From an uncultured Lachnospiraceae bacterium (lineage in GTDB: Bacteria; Bacillota; Clostridia; Lachnospirales; Lachnospiraceae), in assembly GCA_910577785.1 (NCBI GenBank), contig CAJTNT010000047.1, positions 1 to 27,905 of the forward strand: a stretch of 27,905 bases of DNA. The letters run 5' to 3'. Positions 7,493 to 14,422 of this stretch are shown here, in pieces. Within the stretch, counting starts at the first letter, position 1; each line of letters starts with the position of its first letter. The notes below the pieces were generated by a model. It did not search any database. It saw only the letters and a list, made by a program, of their open reading frames with translations, and was not told the DNA's origin. Made by a program: the position numbers and the translations under genes.

Positions 7493-7545
7493 GGAAAGCG
7501 GCTTTTGAGGCGGCATCCCAGAGCGCTGCCGTATGCAGAAGTACG

Positions 7546-7575
7546 AAGGACTGTCAGAAGGAGGCAGTCCTTTTT
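7546..7575 (+). terminator. Rho-independent terminator after secG
   Basis: AAGGACTG (7546-7553) pairs with CAGTCCTT (7565-7572) across an 11-nt loop and runs into TTTTT. It would separate secG from rnr transcription. Confidence 0.75.
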
Positions 7576-7659
7576 GTTATTGGCTTATTATATATACGAA
7601 GTATCAGAAAAATCTGCTGCTTTGTATCATTTGTTTCATGTATCGTATGGAGGGAATAG

Positions 7660-9831
7660 ATGGAGAGAGAATTACTAAAGCAGCGGAAAAAAGCAATCTA
7701 TGAATTTATGTGCAGTGATCTCTACGTGCCAATGAAAGCCAAGGAGCTGGCGGTTTTGATGAATGTGCCGCGGGAAGACCGGGAAGAGCTGAACCAGGTG
7801 CTGGAGAGCCTTGTGGCGGATGGGAAGATTGAGCGCTCCAAGAGAGGAAAATTCACGAAGGCGGAGCATAAGCGCTTAAGCGGCGTATTTACGGGCAATG
7901 TAAGAGGGTTTGGCTTTGTCACCATCGAAGGGGAGCCAGAGGATATTTTCATTACAGAGGCTTATGTAAATGGCGCCATGCATGGGGACACTGTGCAGGT
8001 GGAGCTGCTGCCAGGCAAGGCGGAGTCCGGCAGGCGCAAAGAAGGAAAGGTCGTGAAGGTGTTAGAGCGGGGCGTCATCCAGTCAGTCGGCACATTCCAG
8101 AAGAAGAAAACGTTTGGTTTTGTAGTCCCAGATGACATGCGGCTGGGAAAGGATATCTTCGTCCCTATCGAACATTCCAAAGGCGCAGTGGATGGCCATA
8201 AAGTGGTGGTGGAGCTGACCAATTATGGCAATGACAGGAAGAAGCCGGAAGGCAAGGTGGTGGAGATTATCGGCCACATCAATGACCCAGGGACAGATAT
8301 TATGTCCATTGTCAAAGGATATGGCCTTCCCACGGAGTTCCCGGAGAAGGTGCTGAAGCAGGCAGAGCGGGTAGGCAAGCCGGTCAGCGCTGCGGATCGG
8401 GCGGGGCGCATGGATATCCGTGATTGGCAGATGGTGACAATTGATGGTGAGGACGCCAAGGATCTTGACGATGCCATTACCCTGACGAAGGAGGGGGGAC
8501 AGTACCACCTAGGGGTACACATTGCAGATGTCACCAATTACGTCCAGGAGCACAGCGCCTTGGATGTAGAGGCCTTGGAGCGTGGGACAAGCGTATACTT
8601 GGTGGACCGCATGATCCCCATGCTGCCCCATGCGCTTTCCAACGGCATCTGTTCCCTGAACCAGGGGGAGGACCGGCTGGCGCTGAGCTGCATGATGGTG
8701 ATTGACGCCAAAGGGAACGTGATAGACCATAAGCTTGCGGAAACAGTGGTGCGCGTTGACCGCAGGATGACGTATACCAGCGTGCGCAAGATCCTCATGG
8801 ACAAAGATGAGGAAGAGCGGGCGGAATATGAAGCGCTGGCGCCCATGTTGGAGCAGATGGAGGAACTGGCGGCAATCCTGCGGGAGAAACGCAGGAAGCG
8901 GGGTTCCATTGACTTTGACTTCCCAGAGACGAAAATCGTGCTGGACGGGCAGGGAAAGCCCGTGGAAGTCAAGCCATATGAGAGGAACGTGGCGACAAAG
9001 ATGATCGAAGATTTTATGCTGATTGCCAATGAGACGGTAGCGCAGGACTTTTTCTGGCAGGAACTGCCCTTTGTCTACCGTACCCATGATGTGCCGGATC
9101 CAGAGAAAATCCGCAAGCTGCGTCAGTTTATCTATAATTTTGGCTATTCGATGAAGGCAGGGCAGGAGGAAATCCATCCCAAGGAACTGCAGAAGCTTTT
9201 GGAGAAGATAGACGACACGCCGGAAGAGCCGCTGATTAGCCGCCTGACGCTGCGTTCCATGAAGCAGGCAAAGTACACAACGGACTGCACTGGGCATTTT
9301 GGGCTCGCCACCCAATACTACTGCCATTTCACCTCCCCCATCCGCAGGTATCCGGATCTGCAGATACACCGTATAATCAAAGAGAGCCTGCGCGGGAAGA
9401 TGACAGAGAAGAGGATTGCCCATTACGAAGGAATCCTGCCAGAGGTTGCTTCCCAGTCCAGCAGGCGGGAACGGCTGGCGGAGGAAGCGGAGCGGGAAAC
9501 GAACAAGATGAAAAAGGTAGAATATATGTCGGAGCATATCGGGGAGATATTTGAGGGCGTGATTTCCGGCATAACGGCCTGGGGGATGTACGTGGAGCTT
9601 CCCAATACCATTGAGGGCATGATCCATGTGACGAACCTGAACGATGATTATTACCACTATGTAGAGGATACGTATGAGCTAGTGGGGGAACATACGGGGA
9701 AACGCTACAAGCTGGGTCAGGCCATCCAGGTCGCCGTGGCGAGGACAGATAAGATGCTGCGCACCATTGATTTTGTGCTGCCAGAGGATATCGATCAGTA
9801 TGTGTGGGAGCCGGAGGATTGGGAATTATAG
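7660..9831 (+). CDS. rnr: Ribonuclease R
   Basis: 723 residues. RNase R is a processive 3'-to-5' exoribonuclease that degrades structured RNA and, with SmpB/tmRNA, defective messages. Domain order: N-terminal winged helix (about 1-65), two cold-shock-like RNA-binding domains (about 72-125, with GFGFVTIEG; and 140-205, with FGFVVPDD), RNB catalytic domain with the Asp-rich metal site DGEDAKDLDDA at 262-272, and a C-terminal S1 domain (about 635-715). The long basic tail of E. coli RNase R is missing; the protein ends WEPEDWEL. GGAGGG lies 5 nt before the ATG. smpB follows after 50 bp, a functional pairing. Confidence 0.96.
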   Translation: MERELLKQRKKAIYEFMCSDLYVPMKAKELAVLMNVPREDREELNQVLESLVADGKIERSKRGKFTKAEHKRLSGVFTGNVRGFGFVTIEGEPEDIFITEAYVNGAMHGDTVQVELLPGKAESGRRKEGKVVKVLERGVIQSVGTFQKKKTFGFVVPDDMRLGKDIFVPIEHSKGAVDGHKVVVELTNYGNDRKKPEGKVVEIIGHINDPGTDIMSIVKGYGLPTEFPEKVLKQAERVGKPVSAADRAGRMDIRDWQMVTIDGEDAKDLDDAITLTKEGGQYHLGVHIADVTNYVQEHSALDVEALERGTSVYLVDRMIPMLPHALSNGICSLNQGEDRLALSCMMVIDAKGNVIDHKLAETVVRVDRRMTYTSVRKILMDKDEEERAEYEALAPMLEQMEELAAILREKRRKRGSIDFDFPETKIVLDGQGKPVEVKPYERNVATKMIEDFMLIANETVAQDFFWQELPFVYRTHDVPDPEKIRKLRQFIYNFGYSMKAGQEEIHPKELQKLLEKIDDTPEEPLISRLTLRSMKQAKYTTDCTGHFGLATQYYCHFTSPIRRYPDLQIHRIIKESLRGKMTEKRIAHYEGILPEVASQSSRRERLAEEAERETNKMKKVEYMSEHIGEIFEGVISGITAWGMYVELPNTIEGMIHVTNLNDDYYHYVEDTYELVGEHTGKRYKLGQAIQVAVARTDKMLRTIDFVLPEDIDQYVWEPEDWEL

Positions 9832-9881
9832 AAATGTGATTTTTGGATAAGTAGAAAAGCAGCAGAGAAAGGGAATGATGG

Positions 9882-10349
9882 ATGGGGAAAGAAAGTATTA
9901 AATTGATTGCCAATAATAAAAAGGCATATCATGATTATTTTATTGAGGACAAATATGAGGCAGGCATCAGCCTGGCGGGGACGGAGGTGAAGTCCCTGCG
10001 TATGGGGAAATGCTCGGTGAAGGAATCCTTCATCCGCATTGAGCAGGGGGAAGTGATTATTTACGGCATGCATATCAGCCCCTATGAGAAGGGGAATATC
10101 TTTAACAAAGACCCGCTGCGGCCGCGGAAGCTTCTGATGCATAAGTATGAGATCCATAAAGTTGCGGGCAAGATGGCGGAAAAGGGATACACCTTTGTGC
10201 CCTTGCGGGTCTATTTCAAGGGCAGCCTGGTAAAGGTGGAGGTTGCGCTGGCGAAAGGGAAGAAGCTCTATGACAAGCGGCAGGATATAGCGAAGAAAGA
10301 TGCCAGGAGGGAGTCCGAGAGGGATTTCAAGGTGAAAAATCTTTACTAA
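9882..10349 (+). CDS. smpB: SsrA-binding protein SmpB
   Basis: 155 residues, full length. SmpB binds the tRNA-like part of tmRNA and carries it to stalled ribosomes. Conserved blocks are present: KAYHDYFIEDKYEAGISLAGTEVKSLR near the start, HISPYEKGN, HKYEI, and the basic C-terminal tail KKLYDKRQDIAKKDARRESERDFK that mimics the mRNA channel path. It follows rnr by 50 bp with no terminator seen, so the two are probably one transcript. The tmRNA gene itself, which often lies next to smpB, is not visible in this window. Confidence 0.97.
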   Translation: MGKESIKLIANNKKAYHDYFIEDKYEAGISLAGTEVKSLRMGKCSVKESFIRIEQGEVIIYGMHISPYEKGNIFNKDPLRPRKLLMHKYEIHKVAGKMAEKGYTFVPLRVYFKGSLVKVEVALAKGKKLYDKRQDIAKKDARRESERDFKVKNLY

Positions 10350-10428
10350 AAATAAAGTGTGTTGTGCAAAATCAAAGCTTTTCTGGGCAGGGCAATAGAA
10401 AAACAGGGATATGCGTTAATAAATGGCG

Positions 10429-10516
10429 GCCTTGTTCCGAAATAGTAAGTAATCAAAGAGCTTATTGCAAGCAACGGAGCCTTTGGCTCTAAAAGGAAAA
10501 AATGTGGGAACAAGGC
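10429..10516 (+). promoter_or_regulatory. Foldable leader before the Glu/Gln-rich gene
   Basis: GCCTTGTTCC (10429-10438) is perfectly complementary to GGAACAAGGC (10507-10516), closing a loop of 68 nt. Inside it are GAGCC-TTT-GGCTC, a wider AGAGC/GCTCT pair and TTGC-AA-GCAA. The 3' arm ends about 5 nt before the AGGATGGGGA ribosome-site region. This could be a structured 5' leader or a small RNA. It does not match the consensus of any riboswitch I can recall. Confidence 0.45.
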
Positions 10517-10533
10517 AGAAAGGATGGGGAACC

Positions 10534-11352
10534 ATGATGAATTTATTTACAGCCAGTACAGGGCTTGGATCCCATAGCCCAGGCAGAACAAAAAGTATTT
10601 TTGCAGGCGGTCTGCCCGTGCTGCACAACAGCACCTTAAAAAGCGCGCAGGATAAGGCTGAGCGCCAGCAGAAGGCCACCAATGAGATTGCCTTCTGGGA
10701 AAACCAGAAAGAAAACCTCAAAAATAGGGAATGTGACACCGTGGAGGAAATTGCCCAGAAGCTGAAAGCGTTCCACAGCTATGAGGATGAGATTGCGGCT
10801 GTAAAATCTGCCTATAACAATGAGCAGATGGGCCATATCCTGGACGAGGCACAAGAGCAGGGCGAGAAAAATGCCGAGGCAGCCAAGAAGCAGGAACCCA
10901 AGACCCCGGAAGAAAGACGGGAAGAGATGGCAGAAGAGGCTCTTGGCACAGAGGACGAAGAAAGCGTTTTGGACGAGATGCTGGATGCTGTTACAGAAGC
11001 AGCAGAAGAGACGCTGGAGGAACAGGAAGAAATCTTGGAAGAAGCCCAGGAGCAGATGCTAGAAGAGACGGCGCAGGAATTCCAGGAGCAGAAAGCTGCG
11101 CAGCCTTCCCAACCGCAGGGTTTAGAAGAAGCCATCCAGTTGTCCCGGCAGCAAGAGTTAGATCAGTCTGCCCAGGCGTCTGCACAGCAGGGGTTAGAGC
11201 AGGCGATCCAGGAGTTCCAGGAAAAAAGTTTGGAGGAGGCCGCTGAAATATCCCAAGAGAACAAAGGGCTGCAGGCAGCCACGGAGTCCTATTCTGCTGC
11301 CAAGGCCGCGGGATGGGAAAAGTATCACAGAGGATTGGATTTTCGAATCTAA
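10534..11352 (+). CDS. Acidic Glu/Gln-rich coiled-coil protein, unknown function
   Basis: 272 residues; I do not recognise the family. There is no signal peptide or membrane segment, so it should be cytoplasmic. Residues 1-35 (GLGSHSPGRTKSIFAGGLPVLHN) are Gly/Pro-containing and probably flexible. From about 35 to 115 the pattern suits an amphipathic helix or coiled coil (SAQDKAERQQKATNEIAFWENQKENL). Residues 120-250 are strongly acidic with many Glu, Gln and Ala. They include an imperfect repeat of about 25 residues: QGLEEAIQLSRQQELD, then QGLEQAIQEFQEKSLEE. Two adjacent ATGs (10534, 10537) fit the ribosome site; the second has better spacing. An in-frame ATG at 10465 would cross the leader hairpin and is less likely. 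The stop codon overlaps the ribosome site of the next gene, so the two are likely co-expressed. Confidence 0.7.
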   Translation: MMNLFTASTGLGSHSPGRTKSIFAGGLPVLHNSTLKSAQDKAERQQKATNEIAFWENQKENLKNRECDTVEEIAQKLKAFHSYEDEIAAVKSAYNNEQMGHILDEAQEQGEKNAEAAKKQEPKTPEERREEMAEEALGTEDEESVLDEMLDAVTEAAEETLEEQEEILEEAQEQMLEETAQEFQEQKAAQPSQPQGLEEAIQLSRQQELDQSAQASAQQGLEQAIQEFQEKSLEEAAEISQENKGLQAATESYSAAKAAGWEKYHRGLDFRI

Positions 11353-11366
11353 GGAGGAGTAAGTTT

Positions 11367-12173
11367 ATGTTTCAGGCAAAAAGAAAGGCAGTAAATGGAG
11401 CAGTAGGGTTATTTTTGGCAGCGGCTATGCTGGCGGCAAGCCCTGGAGAGATGCAGGCCTCCCAATATTTAACAGAAGCTTCGGAGGCAGCCCAGGCTTC
11501 CCAATATTTAACAGGGATCCCGGAGACAATTCAGGCTTCCCAGCTTCCGGAGGACAGCGAGATTGGGCAGCATGCCCTGGGAGCGTCCGTCAAAAAGTCA
11601 AAAGGAGTGGAATACCAGACCTGGAAGACGCAAAAGGGGGTTGTCTGTGTAGTAAAGAACACAAAATCCTACGCGCTGAACCTCGTCGCCACCTGCACCT
11701 TTTATAACAAAAGTAAGAAAAAAGTAGGGGACAGATCCACCGCTAATTATTGCCTAGAAGCGGGCAAGCAATGCGTATTTTCCTTCCTAACTCCCCGTAA
11801 TTCCAAGGGCAAGACGGTAACATTTAATTCCCATAAAATAAGCTTCCGGGCAAGCAGAGCCAGAAGTTCGATTGAATATGGGACCAAATACATAAAGACA
11901 ATAAAAAAGAGCAAGACCGCGACTGGCGTATCCGCAAAATTTAAGAACAATTCCAAGAAAAAGTGGCAGTTTATCCATGCAACCTGCATTTTCTATGACA
12001 GCAAAGGCAGGGCAATAGGCGAGTCTAGCCAGTACCTGCACTGTGAAAAGCCCAAAAGCAGCGTATCGGCTGTGTTTTCCCAGCCTAGGGATACCAAAAG
12101 CTATCAGCCCCTCAAATGGAAGAGTTATAAAATATTTATAGATTACGCCTATAAATATCGCTCTGCAAAGTAA
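11367..12173 (+). CDS. Secreted protein with two FxLYD-like domains
   Basis: 268 residues. A signal peptide is likely (KRKAVNGAVGLFLAAAMLAAS, cleavage near 25-32). Residues 30-65 carry a 13-residue repeat starting QASQYLT, two full units and a partial third. Two related beta-rich units follow: about 85-162 (GVVCVVKNTKSYALNLVATCTFYNK...) and 185-262 (GVSAKFKNNSKKKWQFIHATCIFYDSKGR...). Each has the N-x-S/T, A-T-C-x-F-Y and K-x-x-F/I pattern of FxLYD/DUF-type extracellular sandwich domains. The family call is by pattern only. The protein is very basic (many KKSK words), suggesting contact with the anionic wall. AAGGAGGAG ends 9 nt before the ATG and overlaps the previous stop codon, so it is probably an operon partner of the acidic upstream protein. 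Confidence 0.65.
   Translation: MFQAKRKAVNGAVGLFLAAAMLAASPGEMQASQYLTEASEAAQASQYLTGIPETIQASQLPEDSEIGQHALGASVKKSKGVEYQTWKTQKGVVCVVKNTKSYALNLVATCTFYNKSKKKVGDRSTANYCLEAGKQCVFSFLTPRNSKGKTVTFNSHKISFRASRARSSIEYGTKYIKTIKKSKTATGVSAKFKNNSKKKWQFIHATCIFYDSKGRAIGESSQYLHCEKPKSSVSAVFSQPRDTKSYQPLKWKSYKIFIDYAYKYRSAK
11454..11570 (+). repeat. 39-bp in-frame tandem repeat in the FxLYD-like gene
   Basis: Units of 39 bp begin at 11454, 11493 and 11532, coding QASQYLTEASEAA, QASQYLTGIPETI and the shorter related QASQLPEDSEIGQ. They fall just after the signal peptide. Repeats of this kind can change copy number by slippage. Confidence 0.7.
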
Positions 12174-12184
12174 AGTAACAATTC

Positions 12185-12283
12185 GGGGCGATATTTAGAG
12201 TTTTGTTACGCAAAAATCGCCCCTCACACCTGAATCATGTTCACACGGAATGCGCAGTACAGCGCATTCCTGAGCCGTGAACA
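12185..12283 (-). repeat. Two-hairpin dispersed element, copy 2
   Basis: Read on the minus strand: GTTCAC, hairpin 1 GGAATGCGC (12262-12270 complement) with GCGCATTCC (12247-12255 complement) around six bases, an outer GTTCAC/GTGAAC pair, the core motif ATGATTCAGGTGTGAG (12223-12238), and hairpin 2 GGGGCGAT/ATCGCCCC (12216-12223 with 12185-12192). The core motif is identical to copy 1, while both hairpins have different sequence. It starts 12 bp after the FxLYD-like gene, so hairpin 2 may also act at the end of that transcript, though no T-run follows. Confidence 0.7.
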
Positions 12284-12327
12284 GCAGCCAAAATATTCTA
12301 AAATTTTTATTAATACAGAAAAACCCC

Positions 12328-12356
12328 TTGCCCTTTGCCCAGATTTTGTGTAGAAT
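12328..12356 (+). promoter_or_regulatory. Candidate yajC promoter
   Basis: TTGCCC (12328-12333) and TAGAAT (12351-12356) are 17 bp apart, about 150 bp before yajC. Apart from this and the repeat copy, the 334-bp gap shows nothing I can name. Confidence 0.5.
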
Positions 12357-12507
12357 AGTAGAAGTGCGTAACTGTGACATGCAGAACAGACATAAATGCG
12401 CACAGGGATATCCTAAATAACAATGGATGTGCACAGCCACAGCAGGGATTGTGCCGCAATAGAGAATAATTGTCCCGAACAGGACAGGCAAGGCAGGAGG
12501 AAAGGAA

Positions 12508-12840
12508 ATGTCTATTTTAGCTCAGGCAGGTACGGCAGGATCGGCGGGTTTTTCGCTGATTTGGATTGTAATCATGCTGGTGGTGCTTTATTTCATGATG
12601 ATACGCCCCCAGCAGAAAGAGACAAAGCGGAAGAATGCGATGCTGTCAGAACTGGCAGTTGGAGATACCGTTTTGACAACCAGCGGGTTTTATGGCATGG
12701 TGATTGACATTACAGAGGATACGGTGATTATGGAGTTTGGGAATAATAAGAACTGCCGTATTCCAATGCAGAAATCAGCGGTTGCCGTGGTGGAGAAGCC
12801 GGAAGACGCGGTAGCGGCAGAAAAAGACAATAAAAAGTAA
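12508..12840 (+). CDS. yajC: Preprotein translocase accessory subunit YajC
   Basis: 110 residues. YajC is a small single-pass membrane protein associated with the SecDF-YajC complex that assists Sec-dependent export. One transmembrane helix spans about 15-34, followed by the signature YFMMIRPQQKETKRKNAMLSELAVGDTVLTTSGFYGMV. A Lys-rich tail ends the protein. AGGAGGAAAGGAA precedes the ATG. It usually lies near secDF or tgt; here it stands alone between the FxLYD-like gene and leuB. Confidence 0.95.
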   Translation: MSILAQAGTAGSAGFSLIWIVIMLVVLYFMMIRPQQKETKRKNAMLSELAVGDTVLTTSGFYGMVIDITEDTVIMEFGNNKNCRIPMQKSAVAVVEKPEDAVAAEKDNKK

Positions 12841-13098
12841 AGCGAAAGCATTCTCAGGCAGATGGGGTACTTTCTTACATTTGGATATTCGATTTTTATT
12901 AGTATTTCTGTTTTGGGAGCCTTCTGGGGCGCCTGGAAATGAAAATTAGTAGAAGTAATTATCTGAAATTAAGGAAAGGGAACTGGAAGTCAGGGGATGC
13001 TTTTCTGTATCCTGTTGTTTGGAATCAAATCCCCCCGTTGTATGCAGGGGCGGCGGAGTATTCTTTTGCTATATTGCCTACAGGAATAAAAAGACAGA
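12841..13098 (+). other. yajC-leuB intergenic region, 5' part
   Basis: No gene or clear terminator is seen. A possible 67-codon frame (12939-13142) has no ribosome site, overlaps the promoter/operator region and resembles nothing known, so I do not call it. No T-box or leader-peptide signature with Leu/Val/Ile codon runs was recognised. Confidence 0.4.
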
Positions 13099-13127
13099 TT
13101 GACATAACTCTGAGTTATGTATACCAT
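13099..13127 (+). promoter_or_regulatory. Candidate upstream leuB promoter with palindromic operator
   Basis: TTGACA (13099-13104) is followed by the perfect palindrome CATAACTCTGAGTTATG (13103-13119; 8-bp arms, one central base) and a weak -10, TACCAT (13122-13127), at 17-bp spacing. A related site, AGTTA-AACA-TAACT (13179-13192), lies over the start of the second promoter. Such dyads are typical of dimeric repressors or LysR-type regulators; the regulator is unknown. Confidence 0.5.
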
Positions 13128-13151
13128 GAAAAAGAAAAATGACAGTTTTTG

Positions 13152-13180
13152 TTGAAATCTGGGGGTAAATATACTATAGT
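13152..13180 (+). promoter_or_regulatory. Candidate main leuB promoter
   Basis: TTGAAA (13152-13157) and TATAGT (13175-13180) with a 17-bp spacer. Transcription would start near 13187, about 28 nt before the leuB ATG and within the AGTTA/TAACT dyad at 13179-13192. Confidence 0.6.
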
Positions 13181-13214
13181 TAAACATAACTGTGACATGA
13201 AAGGAAGGAATGAT

Positions 13215-14321
13215 ATGGAGTATCAGGTTGGAGTGATTTCCGGCGATGGGATTGGCCCGGAAATTGTAAGAGAAGCAAAGAAAGTATTGGATAAGGTCGG
13301 AGAGATTTATGGGCATGCCTTTTCCTATGATGAAATATTGATGGGGGGGATTTCCATCGACAAGACAGGCGAGCCGCTGACCGAAGCAGCAATTGCCCAG
13401 GCCAAGGCGGCTGACGCCGTGCTGATGGGTTCTATCGGCGGCAATGCCAGTACCTCCCCTTGGTACCAGCTGCCGCCGCACTTAAGGCCGGAAGCAGGGC
13501 TTTTGAAGCTTAGGAAGTCCCTGAACCTCTTTGCCAATTTAAGGCCTGCGTACCTGTACGAGGAACTGAAGGAGGCCTGCCCCCTGCGTGAGGATATCAT
13601 TGGGGATGGGTTTGACATGATGATTATGCGGGAGCTGACCGGAGGCCTCTACTTTGGCAATCGTGTCACGGAGGCGCGTGACGGCGTGATGACGGCGGAG
13701 GATACCCTGACCTATAATGAAAATGAAATCCGCAGGATTGCTATCCGCGGATTTGACATAGCCAGGAAGCGCCGGAAGAAGGTTACCAGCGTGGATAAAG
13801 CAAATGTGCTGGATTCTTCCAGGCTCTGGAGGAAAGTAGTGGAGGAAGTGGCCGCGGGCTATCCGGATGTCTCCTTAGAACATATGCTGGTAGATAACTG
13901 CGCCATGCAGCTGGTCAAAGACCCCAAGCAGTTCGATGTTATCTTGACAGAGAATATGTTTGGTGATATTTTATCAGATGAGGCCAGCATGGTCACGGGC
14001 TCCATTGGGATGCTCTCTTCTGCCAGCCTCAACGATACGAAGTTTGGCCTCTATGAGCCAAGCGGCGGCTCTGCGCCGGATATTGCAGGCCAAGGCATTG
14101 CCAACCCAATCGCCACAATTTTGAGCGCGGCAATGATGCTCCGTTATTCCTTTGATTTGGACAGGGAGGCGGATGCCGTAGAGGAAGCCGTACGCCAGGC
14201 GCTGAAGGAAGGCTACCGCACGGCTGACATTATGCCGCAGGAAGAAGCTGGTAAGGCGGGCGTGACGCAGGTAGGCACGGCCGAGATGGGCAGCCTGATT
14301 GCAGAGCGTGTGAAAAAGTAA
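13215..14321 (+). CDS. leuB: 3-isopropylmalate dehydrogenase
   Basis: 368 residues. It oxidises and decarboxylates 3-isopropylmalate with NAD+ in leucine synthesis. The N-terminus MEYQVGVISGDGIGPEIVREA is typical. LLKLRKSLNLFANLRPA holds the substrate-binding Arg residues. MMIMRELTGGLYFG carries the catalytic Tyr. DNCAMQLVKDPKQFDVILTENMFGDILSDEA holds the Lys and Asp metal ligands, and GSAPDIAGQGIANPIA is the NAD-binding loop. Two upstream in-frame ATGs (13149, 13197) are rejected: the first is upstream of the -10 and the second lacks a ribosome site, whereas GGAAGG precedes this one. leuA, leuC and leuD are not in the window. Confidence 0.96.
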   Translation: MEYQVGVISGDGIGPEIVREAKKVLDKVGEIYGHAFSYDEILMGGISIDKTGEPLTEAAIAQAKAADAVLMGSIGGNASTSPWYQLPPHLRPEAGLLKLRKSLNLFANLRPAYLYEELKEACPLREDIIGDGFDMMIMRELTGGLYFGNRVTEARDGVMTAEDTLTYNENEIRRIAIRGFDIARKRRKKVTSVDKANVLDSSRLWRKVVEEVAAGYPDVSLEHMLVDNCAMQLVKDPKQFDVILTENMFGDILSDEASMVTGSIGMLSSASLNDTKFGLYEPSGGSAPDIAGQGIANPIATILSAAMMLRYSFDLDREADAVEEAVRQALKEGYRTADIMPQEEAGKAGVTQVGTAEMGSLIAERVKK

Positions 14322-14334
14322 GAGAATCGGTTGC

Positions 14335-14398
14335 TATTCACAGTTCAGGAATGCGCAGGAAAGACGCGCAATACAGAGGATATGATTTAGGAGTGCAG
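14335..14398 (+). repeat. Two-hairpin dispersed element, copy 3 (decayed)
   Basis: The first 20 bases (14337-14356) match copy 2 at 18 of 20 positions, including TCAGGAATGCGC. The 3' arm of hairpin 1 (14366-14374) has two changes, leaving a 5-bp TGCGC/GCGCA stem. The core motif is recognisable as ATGATTTAGGAGTGCAG (14382-14398). No second hairpin is evident; the ilvB ribosome site begins soon after. It lies between leuB and ilvB. Confidence 0.55.
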
Positions 14399-14422
14399 TA
14401 CCAGAAAGTGAGGGATAAAAAT

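Noticed and set aside
8509..9657. 382-codon minus-strand frame inside rnr
   Set aside because: It is fully antisense to a conserved RNase R gene, has no family features, and results from the codon bias of the real gene.
10350..10533. tmRNA (ssrA) gene next to smpB
   Set aside because: No GGGGC...GGATTCGAC start, tag frame or TTCGA/CCA end was found in this gap.
12939..13142. 67-codon frame between yajC and leuB
   Set aside because: No ribosome site, unrecognised product, and it overlaps the candidate leuB promoter and palindrome.
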